Shown here: piece by piece, positions 25,939 through 33,475 of the stretch | Position numbering within the stretch: position 1 is the stretch's first letter | Layout of the letters: each line of letters opens with the position of its first letter | NCBI RefSeq assembly: GCF_013410355.1 | Contig: NZ_JACCFI010000001.1 | Location: 806,001-870,000 of the forward strand | From: Agromyces hippuratus | GTDB lineage: Bacteria > Actinomycetota > Actinomycetes > Actinomycetales > Microbacteriaceae | Reading direction: 5' to 3' | DNA length: 64,000 nt | Program-made: the position numbers and the translations under genes | Notes under the pieces: model-generated | What the model saw: the letters and a program-made list of their open reading frames with translations, nothing else | Databases searched by the model: none | What the model was told of the DNA's origin: nothing

Positions 25939-26151
25939 ATGGCCACGAACGAGTATCAGGTGACGGGCATGACCTGCGGGCACTGCGAGATGTCGATCCG
26001 TGAAGAGGTCGGCCAGATCCCCGGGGTGCACGACATCTCGGTGAGCGCGCAGACGGGCCGACTCGCGGTGACGGGCTCCGACACGGTCGACGACGCTCAG
26101 GTTCTGGCGGCCGTGGAGGAGGCCGGCTACTCGGCGGTGCGAGCGGCATGA
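25939..26151 (+). CDS. copZ: Copper chaperone CopZ (HMA domain)
   Basis: This 70-residue heavy-metal-associated domain has the metal site GMTCGHC (C13 and C16) after the first strand YQVT and a complete beta-alpha-beta-beta-alpha-beta layout ending EEAGYSAV. CopZ carries Cu(I) to CopA and can deliver it to CsoR. GAGG lies upstream. The stop overlaps the next ATG (ATGA at 26148), so it is coupled to the secreted copper-binding protein. Confidence 0.93.
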   Translation: MATNEYQVTGMTCGHCEMSIREEVGQIPGVHDISVSAQTGRLAVTGSDTVDDAQVLAAVEEAGYSAVRAA

Positions 26152-27110
26152 AGACCGGCGCACGCCTCGCCCTCTACGGGCTCGGGTTGGTTGCGGCGTT
26201 CGGCACGGCATTCGTCTTCGCCGGCGCCGTGATTCCCGGCAGCGTCGTCGCCGGGTGGACTGAAGGGACTGAGATGAACGGACACGACGAAGGTCACGAT
26301 TCCGGGAGCGCCGCTTCCGACGGCGCAGCCTCGAACGCAGCCGCACTGAAGGGCCTCGCACTCGAGATCGACGGCTTCGTGCTGTCTCCAGTGCAGGCAC
26401 CCGCGACGGTCGGCGCTCCCGGCGAGCTGAGCTTCCAGATTCAGGATGCCGCCGGCACGCCGGTCACCGAGTACACGACCGCTCACGATCGCGAACTGCA
26501 TCTGATCGTCGCTCGATCCGACGGCAGCCAGTTCCGTCACGTGCACCCGGCACTCGACGAAGTGACGGGCACGTGGTCGCTGCCGTGGGAGTGGGCCGCG
26601 GCAGGCACCTACCGCGTGTTCGCCGACTTCACGACTGCCGGTGCAGTGGCCCAGCCGCTGACGCTCACCCGCACCGTTCAGGTCGCGGGCGAGTTCGCGC
26701 CGGTGGCTCCGCAGCCCTCGCAAGCCGATTCGGTCGACGGCTTCGATGTCTCGATCGAGGGCGACCTCGTGGCGGGCTCGCCGAGCGAGGTCACCATCAC
26801 CGTCGCTCGCGCGGGCGAGCCGGTCACGACCCTCGAGCCGTACCTCGGCGCGTTCGGTCACCTTGTGGCGCTGCGTGAGGGCGACCTCGCGTTCCTTCAC
26901 GTGCACGCCGAGGGTGGCGACCCCGAGGCCGGCGAGACGGCCGGGCCGGAGATCGTGTTCGCCGCGGAGGCCCCGACTGAGGGCCGCTACCTGCTGTACC
27001 TGGATTTCCAGGTCGACGGACAGGTGCACACCGCCGAGTTCGTGCTCGACGCCGCCCACAGCGAGAGCGTCACGGGCATCGAGAGCGGATCGCATTCAGA
27101 AGGGCACTGA
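26148..27110 (+). CDS. Secreted or membrane-anchored copper-binding protein
   Basis: The protein has 320 residues. One N-terminal helix (LALYGLGLVAAFGTAFVFAGAV) is followed by a His/Asp-rich stretch (MNGHDEGHDSG) and two Ig-like beta domains. These carry paired motifs: HDRELHLIVARSDGSQFRHVHP in the first and FGHLVALREGDLAFLHVHAEGG in the second, each supplying clustered His. The His-rich C-terminus ends SHSEGH. It probably buffers copper outside the membrane between CopZ/CopA and the wall. I recognise it only as a protein typical of actinobacterial copZ-copA operons. Confidence 0.75.
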   Translation: MKTGARLALYGLGLVAAFGTAFVFAGAVIPGSVVAGWTEGTEMNGHDEGHDSGSAASDGAASNAAALKGLALEIDGFVLSPVQAPATVGAPGELSFQIQDAAGTPVTEYTTAHDRELHLIVARSDGSQFRHVHPALDEVTGTWSLPWEWAAAGTYRVFADFTTAGAVAQPLTLTRTVQVAGEFAPVAPQPSQADSVDGFDVSIEGDLVAGSPSEVTITVARAGEPVTTLEPYLGAFGHLVALREGDLAFLHVHAEGGDPEAGETAGPEIVFAAEAPTEGRYLLYLDFQVDGQVHTAEFVLDAAHSESVTGIESGSHSEGH

Positions 27111-27153
27111 CCGTCAGGTCCCGCCTGTAAGCAGCTAGCAGAAGGAACGACAC

Positions 27154-29424
27154 ATGAGCACATCAGCGCCCCCGACCGTGGGCACCGGCGTCGAGTTGGA
27201 GATCGGCGGGATGACCTGCGCCTCCTGCGCGATGCGGATCGAGAACAAGCTGAACAAGCTCGACGGCGTGACCGCCACGGTGAACTACGCGACCGAGAAG
27301 GCGAAGGTCACCGTGCCCGACGGATACGATCCGGCCCTGCTGATCGCCGAGGTCGAGAAGACCGGGTACTCCGCCGTCGTTCCCGCACCCAAGGGCCGCT
27401 CGAAGAGCGATGCATCCGCGGGCGACGGCGACGCCGAAGACCCCGAGCTGACCTCGCTGCGCCACCGACTCATCGGCTCGATCGTGCTGACCCTGCCGGT
27501 CATCGCGATGGCCATGATTCCGGCGATGCAGTTCACCTACTGGCAGTGGGCGTCACTCGCGCTCGCGGCACCCGTGATCATCTGGGCGGCGTGGCCGTTC
27601 CACAAAGCGGCGTGGACGAACCTCAAGCACGGTGCAGCAACCATGGACACGCTCATCTCCATGGGCACGTCGGCCGCCTTCCTGTGGTCGATCTACGCGC
27701 TGTTCTTCGGCACGGCCGGCACCCCCGGCATGACGCATCCGTTCGAATTCGCCCTGGCCCCGTCGGACGGCGCCGCGAACATCTACCTCGAGGTGGGCGC
27801 CGGGGTGACCATGTTCATCCTCGCCGGGCGCTACTTCGAGAAGCGATCGAAGCGCCAGGCCGGCGCTGCCCTGCGAGCCCTGCTCGAGCTCGGCGCGAAA
27901 GAGGTCTCGGTGCTGCGCGCCGGCGTCGAGACGAAGATCCCCGTGGAGGACCTGCAGATCGGCGACGAGTTCATCGTGCGCCCCGGTGAGAAGATCGCCA
28001 CCGACGGGGTCGTGGTGTCCGGGACATCCGCTGTCGATGCCTCGATGCTCACCGGCGAATCGGTGCCGGTCGAGGTCGCCGAGGGCGACGCGGTCACCGG
28101 CGCCACGACCAACGCCGGCGGCCGGCTCGTGGTGCGTGCGACCCGCATCGGGTCGGATACGCAGCTCGCGCAGATGGCCAAGCTCGTCGAAGAAGCGCAA
28201 ACCGGCAAGGCCGAAGTGCAGCGCCTGGCCGACCGCATCTCCGGCGTATTCGTGCCGATCGTGATCGTGATCGCAGTCGCCGCACTCGGCGGCTGGCTCG
28301 GCGCGGGGTTCCCCGTGACGGCGGCGTTCACCGCGGCGGTCGCCGTGCTGGTGATCGCGTGCCCGTGCGCGCTCGGCCTGGCGACGCCGACCGCGCTGCT
28401 CGTCGGCACCGGCCGTGGCGCGCAGATGGGCGTGCTCATCAAGGGGCCGGAGGTGCTCGAGTCCACCCGCAGGATCGACACCGTCGTGCTCGACAAGACC
28501 GGCACGGTGACCACCGGCAAGATGACGCTCGTCGATGTGGTCGTCGAGCCCGGCACCGAGCGTGACGAACTGCTCAGGCTGGCCGGGGCGCTGGAGGATG
28601 CCTCGGAGCACCCGATCGCGCAGGCCATCGCGAAGGGAGCGACCCAGGAGATCGGCGTGCTGCCGGCCGTCGAGGGCTTCGCGAACGTCGAGGGCAAGGG
28701 CGTGCAGGGCATCGTCGATGCCCATGCCGTCGTGGTGGGCCGCCAGTCGTTGCTCGCCGAGTGGTCGTTGCACCTGAGCCGTGAACTGGCTTCCACCAAG
28801 GCGCGCGCCGAAGGCGAAGGCAAGACCGTGGTCGCGGTCGGCTGGGATGGGCATGCACGAGGCATCCTCGTCGTGGCCGACACGGTCAAGCCGACGAGCG
28901 CCGAGGCGATCGCACAGCTCAAGGCGATCGGTCTCACTCCGGTGCTGTTGACCGGTGACAACGAGGCCGTCGCCCGGCAGATCGCCACGGAGGTCGGCAT
29001 CGAAGAGGTCATCGCCGAAGTGCTGCCGAGCGACAAGGTCGACGTCGTCGCCCGGTTGCAGCGTGAAGGCAAGGTCGTCGCGATGATCGGCGACGGCGTG
29101 AACGACGCCCCGGCCCTCGCTCAGGCCGACCTCGGTCTGGCCATGGGCACGGGCGCCGACGTCGCGATCGAAGCCTCCGACATCACGCTCGTGCGGGGCG
29201 ACCTGCGCAGCGCGGTCGATGCGATCCGCCTCGCGCGCAAGACCCTCGGAACCATCAAGACCAACCTGTTCTGGGCATTCGCCTACAACGTCGCAGCTAT
29301 CCCTGTCGCGGCGCTCGGCATGCTCAACCCGATGCTCGCAGGGGCTGCGATGGCGCTCTCGAGCGTCTTCGTCGTGGGCAACAGCCTGCGCCTGCGCGGG
29401 TTCAAGAGCCTCGCCAAGCAGTGA
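27154..29424 (+). CDS. copA: CopA-type P1B-1 Cu(I) ATPase
   Basis: The protein has 756 residues: an N-terminal HMA domain with GMTCASC (C22, C25), eight transmembrane helices, the actuator TGES motif, the membrane C403-P-C405 motif (CPCALGLATPTAL), the phosphorylation site D447 in DKTGTVTTGK, SEHPIAQAI, MIGDGVNDAPAL, and the late-helix AFAYN and MALSS ligands. All Cu(I)-transport residues expected of CopA are present. It exports cytosolic Cu(I) received from CopZ. AAGGAAC lies upstream. It follows the copper-binding protein by 43 bases in the same operon. Confidence 0.96.
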   Translation: MSTSAPPTVGTGVELEIGGMTCASCAMRIENKLNKLDGVTATVNYATEKAKVTVPDGYDPALLIAEVEKTGYSAVVPAPKGRSKSDASAGDGDAEDPELTSLRHRLIGSIVLTLPVIAMAMIPAMQFTYWQWASLALAAPVIIWAAWPFHKAAWTNLKHGAATMDTLISMGTSAAFLWSIYALFFGTAGTPGMTHPFEFALAPSDGAANIYLEVGAGVTMFILAGRYFEKRSKRQAGAALRALLELGAKEVSVLRAGVETKIPVEDLQIGDEFIVRPGEKIATDGVVVSGTSAVDASMLTGESVPVEVAEGDAVTGATTNAGGRLVVRATRIGSDTQLAQMAKLVEEAQTGKAEVQRLADRISGVFVPIVIVIAVAALGGWLGAGFPVTAAFTAAVAVLVIACPCALGLATPTALLVGTGRGAQMGVLIKGPEVLESTRRIDTVVLDKTGTVTTGKMTLVDVVVEPGTERDELLRLAGALEDASEHPIAQAIAKGATQEIGVLPAVEGFANVEGKGVQGIVDAHAVVVGRQSLLAEWSLHLSRELASTKARAEGEGKTVVAVGWDGHARGILVVADTVKPTSAEAIAQLKAIGLTPVLLTGDNEAVARQIATEVGIEEVIAEVLPSDKVDVVARLQREGKVVAMIGDGVNDAPALAQADLGLAMGTGADVAIEASDITLVRGDLRSAVDAIRLARKTLGTIKTNLFWAFAYNVAAIPVAALGMLNPMLAGAAMALSSVFVVGNSLRLRGFKSLAKQ

Positions 29425-29474
29425 TGCGACGAACCCAGACCACCCACAAGAAGGAACGAAGGGAATCACCCACG

Positions 29475-29747
29475 ATGACGAACGACCTCCAGGCGAGCTC
29501 CAGCTGTTGCAGCACGAGCGCGGCCAACCCTGCCGCGGCAAGCAGTGGTCATGAGAACCTGCTCGCCGGTGCCAGCGACGACCTGACCACCTGCCCCGTC
29601 ATGGTCGGCAGCGCCGTCAGCAAGAAGGCCGCTGAAGCTGCCGGCCTGTACCGCGACCACGAAGGCGAGCGGTACTACTTCTGCTGCGCCGGATGCGGGC
29701 CCGCCTTCGACTCGGACCCCGCCAGGTACGCCGCCAACATGGCATAG
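29475..29747 (+). CDS. YHS-domain metal-binding protein
   Basis: The protein has 90 residues. The N-terminus has a Cys-Cys-Ser-Thr stretch. The YHS core contains TCPVMVGSAVSKKAAEAAG and YYFCCAGCGPAFDSDP, giving four Cys plus Met. YHS domains accompany copper and mercury ATPases and are thought to hand metals over or sense them. I chose the ATG at 29475; an in-frame GTG at 29421 overlaps the copA stop and would add an unconserved-looking basic extension. It is the last gene before a strong hairpin, so it ends the copZ-copA transcript. Confidence 0.8.
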   Translation: MTNDLQASSSCCSTSAANPAAASSGHENLLAGASDDLTTCPVMVGSAVSKKAAEAAGLYRDHEGERYYFCCAGCGPAFDSDPARYAANMA

Positions 29748-29761
29748 CAACGCGGATGAAA

Positions 29762-29793
29762 GGTTCGCGGCCCGTTCTCGCGGGCCGCGAACC
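29762..29793 (+). terminator. Terminator hairpin after the copZ-copA operon
   Basis: GGTTCGCGGCCCG (29762-29774) and CGGGCCGCGAACC (29781-29793) form a perfect 13-bp stem with a six-base loop. No U-run follows, as is common for actinobacterial hairpins. Confidence 0.75.
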
Positions 29794-29838
29794 CCGGCTG
29801 CCGCGGCAAGATCTCACCGAAACTGGAGAACGCAACAC

Positions 29839-31023
29839 ATGACCGCACACCATGCCGTGATTCTCGGCGCCGGAGCGGCGGGTACTTCCGCCGCTCGCGC
29901 ACTCGCCAGTCATGACGGTATCCGGACCACTCTGGTCGGACAGACCGATGAGACCCCCTATACGCGAATGCTCATCAAAGGCGTCGCCTTCGGTTTGACC
30001 ACCCTTGAGCTCATTCGGCTGCCCATGCCGCAAACGGACTTCATCGCTGACACAGCCGAATTCGTCGACATCGAAACTCGGCAGGTTCGCCTGGCCTCAG
30101 GCGCAACGATCGACTACGACTCGCTCATCGTCGCGACCGGGAGCCGAGCACGCGGTCTCGACTCTGTCCCGGGCGCAGAACAGGCCGAGGAGGCCGGAAC
30201 GCTGGTGACCCTGCACTCGCTCGACGACGCCGTCCGAATCAGGGAGGTCATCAACGCCTGCGGCATGCAGGCGCGAGTCGCGATCTATGGCGCTGGACTG
30301 ACCGCGTCGGAGACCGCTTCGGTGCTGCAGGCACAAGGCCACCAGATCAGCCTCATCGCTCGGAGTGAAATACCGGGCATTGCCGCGCTGGGCAGGCCCG
30401 TTGCCGAACGCATCGCGGCCGATCACCAGTCGAGGGTGGCCACCTTCTTCGGCCGCACCATCCGGCGGATTCATCCCGAAACGGATGCGACGGTCATCAC
30501 ACTCGATAACGGAACCGACCTCACCGTCGATCTAGTCGTTCTCGCGCTCGGCACGACACCTGTCGCGCTTGCGCCATGGAGCGAAGGGGTGGCCGTCGAC
30601 GATCGGCTCTGCGCGCGCGACCTCGAGGGCGTGTACGCGGCAGGTGGCATGGCCGTGCATCACGACGACCACCTCGGAACGTGGCGCATCGATCACTGGG
30701 ACGACGGGGCCGCGCAGGGAATGCACGCCGCTCGGATGCTGCTCCACGACTACGGCCGAGGAGAAGACCCGGGCCCGTATCGCCCCCGCAGCGCATTCAT
30801 GGCCATGATCTACGGGCAGATGATCGCCGGCGTCGGCTACACCGGGCACCCCGAGACTCGAATCGAGCAGGCCGAGGAGTTCATCGTCCTGCACGAACAA
30901 GACGACGCCGTGGTCGGCGTCAGCGGCATCGATGCAGTTGGCGCGGTCTACCAGTGGAGCCAGCGTCTCCATGTGGCACGCTCCGAGCAGAACGAAGGAC
31001 GTGTTCGTGAACGGCCTGAGTAG
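29839..31023 (+). CDS. FAD/NAD(P)-dependent oxidoreductase of the ferredoxin-reductase type
   Basis: The protein has 394 residues: an N-terminal FAD-binding GxGxxG motif (VILGAGAAGTSAARAL), a second Rossmann NAD(P) motif (VAIYGAGLTASETASVL), and an ATGSRARG segment. The usual GD before the FAD pyrophosphate helix reads VYAAGGMAV, with Gly270 where Asp is expected. Such reductases act in electron transfer or disulfide/thiol metabolism; in a copper block, reduction of Cu(II) or of the copper proteins is conceivable. GGAG lies ahead of the ATG. It is separated from the YHS gene by the terminator, so it may have its own promoter. Confidence 0.75.
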   Translation: MTAHHAVILGAGAAGTSAARALASHDGIRTTLVGQTDETPYTRMLIKGVAFGLTTLELIRLPMPQTDFIADTAEFVDIETRQVRLASGATIDYDSLIVATGSRARGLDSVPGAEQAEEAGTLVTLHSLDDAVRIREVINACGMQARVAIYGAGLTASETASVLQAQGHQISLIARSEIPGIAALGRPVAERIAADHQSRVATFFGRTIRRIHPETDATVITLDNGTDLTVDLVVLALGTTPVALAPWSEGVAVDDRLCARDLEGVYAAGGMAVHHDDHLGTWRIDHWDDGAAQGMHAARMLLHDYGRGEDPGPYRPRSAFMAMIYGQMIAGVGYTGHPETRIEQAEEFIVLHEQDDAVVGVSGIDAVGAVYQWSQRLHVARSEQNEGRVRERPE

Positions 31024-31231
31024 CCGTGCGTAGAACTCCCTGGCATCAGGCGTCTGGGCGGGCGACGTCGTCGGTGCGTCCGTCGATCGTCGGCGTGATC
31101 GTGCCCTGAACGGAGATGTAGGCGAGTAGGTCGTTCGCCATCGACCAACTCGATCTGCCCGTCCCTACCGGCGCGCGACAAGGCCAATTTCCACCTCCCT
31201 GCCGGTTCCTTACCCCGAATCGCACCGACGC
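31024..31231. other. Intergenic region between oxidoreductase and integrase
   Basis: No gene is supported in these 208 bases. A leftward 31-codon frame (31046-31141, starting MANDLLAYISVQGT) has an in-frame stop and no clear ribosome site; it might be the remnant of a longer gene. The integrase stop lies at the right edge. Confidence 0.4.
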
Positions 31232-32464
31232 TCAGAAACCTGCCTCCCGGCGGTCCCCGCGCTCTTTGTCGATCTCGAGAACGCGGGCCGTATTCTTCGG
31301 ACGTCCTTGAAGCTGACCGAGGACACCGGAGGTGTCCGGCGCGTCAATGGCGCGCTTGGCGTAGTACTGCTCGGTGACGCGGGAGCGCTTATGCCCGGCG
31401 AAACGTGCCGCCGCTTCCAGGCCGAGCGCGTCCGAGACAGCCGTTACCGCCGACTTGCGCAGCGCATGCGGGACGAGCTCGTCATCGATGCCTGCCCACG
31501 CCCGCACACTTCGAAGCGCGCGGTGCACGTCCTGAGTCCCGTTAGGCGCCCCAGTGCGGGTGTGGAAGACGAACTCGTTGCCGCCGCTGGCGAGTTTGCG
31601 GCGCCGCAGCATCGGGATCAACTCCGGAGGGATGGTGATGCGGCGCCACCCGGATTCGCTCTTGAGATAGTTCTCCCAGTGCTTCGGCTGCCCCTTCGAG
31701 TCGACGACCTTGCCGGCGATCGTGATGGTCGGCTTGAGCGAGTCCATGTCGACGTACTCCCACTTGAGGCCGACCGCTTCGCCGATACGAGCACCGGTCG
31801 CGAGGATGAGGTCGACGACATCGCCGAGGAGGTCGGAGGGTCGCGGACCCATCCGGTCAGGACGGTCTTGGTAGTTGCGGATGATGCCGCGGAATTCCGC
31901 CAGCTCCATCGGCTCGGGAGCGTAGATGGGTTTGAGCTGCTGCTTGACTCGCTTCACCTCGCGGGCGGGGTTCGCGACCATCAGGTCGTTCATCACCGCG
32001 TAGGAGCAGATCTGGCTGATGAGTGCTTTCACGTTTCGCGCCGTGCTCGGCGTCTTGTTGTGTATCGCCTTGTACACCCGCACCACCGTGCTGGCCTTGA
32101 TCTCACGGATGGCCAGATCTCCCATGTGTGGCGCGATCTGCTTCTCAACGAGCCTGCGATTCTCATGCCGGGTGGTGTCGCGCTGTTCCTGGGTGAACTC
32201 CACATAGTCCATGAACTCCCGTGCCAGAGCCAGGAACGAAGAATCGGGCGAGAGATCGCCGAATTGACCGAGCGGCGCATACTGCTCCTCGATCGAAGCC
32301 ATCAGCTTCCGACGTGCTGCCGCGTTGGAACCGGCCCGCGTTCGGAGTTTGCCGTAACTGCCATCGAGACGCCGGAAGCGCAACGTGCCGCGCACCCGAC
32401 CATCGGGCAGACCCTGATATGTGATCTCCCCGTGTGAGCCAGGCGCTAGTTTGATCCGTGCCAT
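31232..32464 (-). CDS. int: Tyrosine recombinase integrase of the ICE
   Basis: The protein has 410 residues: an N-terminal arm-binding domain (QGLPDGRVRGTLRFRRLDGS), a core-binding SAM-like domain (about residues 75-165), and a catalytic domain with first Arg in ATGARIGEAVGLKW, the HALRKSA box, and AGHKRSRVTEQYY with the nucleophile Tyr. All catalytic positions appear intact, so it is probably active. It faces away from the tRNA-Ala and lies about 430 bases from the tRNA 3' end, the usual position for an integrase that targets that tRNA. Confidence 0.92.
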   Translation of the reverse strand: MARIKLAPGSHGEITYQGLPDGRVRGTLRFRRLDGSYGKLRTRAGSNAAARRKLMASIEEQYAPLGQFGDLSPDSSFLALAREFMDYVEFTQEQRDTTRHENRRLVEKQIAPHMGDLAIREIKASTVVRVYKAIHNKTPSTARNVKALISQICSYAVMNDLMVANPAREVKRVKQQLKPIYAPEPMELAEFRGIIRNYQDRPDRMGPRPSDLLGDVVDLILATGARIGEAVGLKWEYVDMDSLKPTITIAGKVVDSKGQPKHWENYLKSESGWRRITIPPELIPMLRRRKLASGGNEFVFHTRTGAPNGTQDVHRALRSVRAWAGIDDELVPHALRKSAVTAVSDALGLEAAARFAGHKRSRVTEQYYAKRAIDAPDTSGVLGQLQGRPKNTARVLEIDKERGDRREAGF

Positions 32465-32507
32465 CGGAATCGCCCTTTGCCAGGGGAGATGGGCACAACC
32501 GAACCGG

Positions 32508-32735
32508 TCACCGGCGGTCCGTTCGGGACCGCAACCATGCCTCGACGTTCGCCCGGCTGTAGCGCAATTGCTTGCCGAGCTTGGTCGCCTTCGGGCCGGT
32601 GCCCTCGAGACGCCAGTGGTAGATCGTCTCTCTGGACAGCTGCAGATACTCTGCGAGCTCGTCGACGGTGAGATAGTCCCCGAAGCTCTCGATCAGACGA
32701 GCCGACGGGGCGGTGGACGGAACAGATGTGCTCAT
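32508..32735 (-). CDS. Excisionase-like winged-helix protein (Xis/AlpA type)
   Basis: The protein has 75 residues, with a MerR-like helix-turn-helix (YLTVDELAEYLQLSRETIYHWRLEGTGPKATKLGKQLRYSRANVEAWLRSR) that is the standard DNA-binding domain of small excisionases and AlpA regulators. It lies 43 bases upstream of the integrase gene in the same direction and 162 bases from the tRNA 3' end, so it probably directs excision at the adjacent attachment site. Confidence 0.85.
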   Translation of the reverse strand: MSTSVPSTAPSARLIESFGDYLTVDELAEYLQLSRETIYHWRLEGTGPKATKLGKQLRYSRANVEAWLRSRTDRR

Positions 32736-32819
32736 ACTCCTTATGAGTGCGGCACAAACCCTGTTACTTCATCGTCCGAGGTGATCCGTTGTAGATCGCT
32801 GTGGAACGGGGCCGAAACC

Positions 32820-32841
32820 AAAAAGGCCCCAAAAAGGCCCC
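32820..32841. repeat. 11-base tandem repeat near the attachment site
   Basis: AAAAAGGCCCC occurs twice in direct tandem (32820-32830 and 32831-32841), between the excisionase gene and the tRNA. It could be an arm-type site for integrase or excisionase. Confidence 0.6.
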
Positions 32842-32864
32842 AAGAGTCCCGATTCTACGAAAAG

Positions 32865-32896
32865 AACCCCTGAGAACTTGATGTTCATCAGGGGTT
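32865..32896 (-). terminator. Hairpin directly after the tRNA-Ala
   Basis: AACCCCTGA (32865-32873) and TCAGGGGTT (32888-32896) form a 9-bp stem with a 14-base loop. In the direction of the tRNA it is followed by CTTTTCG, a short T-run. It ends two bases from the tRNA CCA, so it probably terminates the tRNA transcript. Confidence 0.7.
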
Positions 32897-32897
32897 T

Positions 32898-32930
32898 TGG
32901 TGGATCTGAGGGGACTCGAACCCCTGACCC
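32898..32930. other. Probable attachment site (tRNA 3' end)
   Basis: The CCA end and T-arm of the tRNA-Ala face the integrase and excisionase genes. Integrases of this group recombine within the tRNA 3' half, restoring the gene. The second copy should lie beyond the left edge of the window. The exact crossover site cannot be seen. Confidence 0.5.
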
Positions 32931-32973
32931 CCTGCATGCCATGCAGGTGCGCTACCAGCTGCGCCACAGACCC
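32898..32973 (-). tRNA. tRNA-Ala (anticodon GGC)
   Basis: The gene has 76 bases with the encoded CCA. The acceptor GGGTCTG pairs with CAGATCC (one G-U), a D-arm with GCGCAGCTGGTAGCGC follows, and the anticodon stem CCTGC/GCAGG holds a 7-base loop with GGC at 34-36. The T-arm is CAGGGGTTCGAGTCCCCTC. GGC reads GCC and GCU alanine codons. It is the ICE integration target and the boundary with the conserved chromosome. Confidence 0.97.
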
Positions 32974-33066
32974 GTTCTGCCTCGCTTGAGGCAACGAATT
33001 GAGCTTACACCAGCCTCCGCCCCCAGACGAAATCGAGGGACCCTCGACCGGTGAAGCCCGCTCCGA

Positions 33067-33441
33067 TCAGCTGCTCGCTGCGAGCAACGGCGCCACGGGA
33101 AGCGCCGGACAGTCGGCCCAGAGGCGCTCCAGACCGTAGTACAGGCGCTCCTCCTGGTGGAACACGTGCACGACGACGTCACCGAAGTCGAGCAGGATCC
33201 AGCGCCCGACCTGGTGGCCCTCGCGACGCTTCGTCGGCGTGCCGGCGCGGCCGAGCACGTCTTCGATCTCATCGGCGATCGCGATGACGTTGCGCTCGGA
33301 GTTGCCGGTGACGATGAGGAACACGTCGGCGAACGGGATCTGGCGCGACACGTCGAGTGCGACGAGATCATCGCCGCCCTTCGAGTCAGCCGCACGCGCT
33401 GCCAGCGCGAGCGTCTCGAGGGCCTGGTCGGATGCAGTCAT
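33067..33441 (-). CDS. rsfS: Ribosome silencing factor RsfS
   Basis: This 124-residue Iojap/DUF143 protein has GDDLVALDVSRQIPFADVFLIVTG and the conserved GHQVGRWILLDFGDVVVHVFHQEER signature. RsfS binds ribosomal protein uL14 and blocks joining of the subunits during starvation. It is the last gene of the nadD-hypothetical-rsfS cluster, 34 bases after the hypothetical gene. The length is typical for the family. Confidence 0.95.
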   Translation of the reverse strand: MTASDQALETLALAARAADSKGGDDLVALDVSRQIPFADVFLIVTGNSERNVIAIADEIEDVLGRAGTPTKRREGHQVGRWILLDFGDVVVHVFHQEERLYYGLERLWADCPALPVAPLLAASS

Positions 33442-33475
33442 GCGCTCACTTCCGGTGCGTGGTGGTTGTCTCGGA

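Larger units (their letters stand above)
1..32973. mobile_element. Right part of an integrative and conjugative element in tRNA-Ala(GGC)
   Basis: A continuous block of conjugation genes (ParB-like, VirB8/VirB1/VirB6/VirB4/VirD4-like, SSB), copper-resistance cargo, a tyrosine integrase and an excisionase-like gene ends at the 3' end of a tRNA-Ala gene. Genes right of the tRNA are housekeeping genes in conserved order, so the tRNA marks the right boundary. The left boundary is not in the window because the first gene is cut by the edge. No relaxase is visible and it is presumably further left. The call rests on gene content and on the integrase/tRNA geometry, not on an observed att repeat. Confidence 0.85.

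Noticed and set aside
31046..31141. 31-codon frame upstream of the oxidoreductase end (minus strand)
   Set aside because: Too short, no ribosome site and no homology that I can name. Kept only as a note in the intergenic entry.
32764..32994. 76-codon frame over the tRNA-Ala
   Set aside because: Overlaps the tRNA in the same direction. A tRNA-shaped frame with no ribosome site is not a gene.
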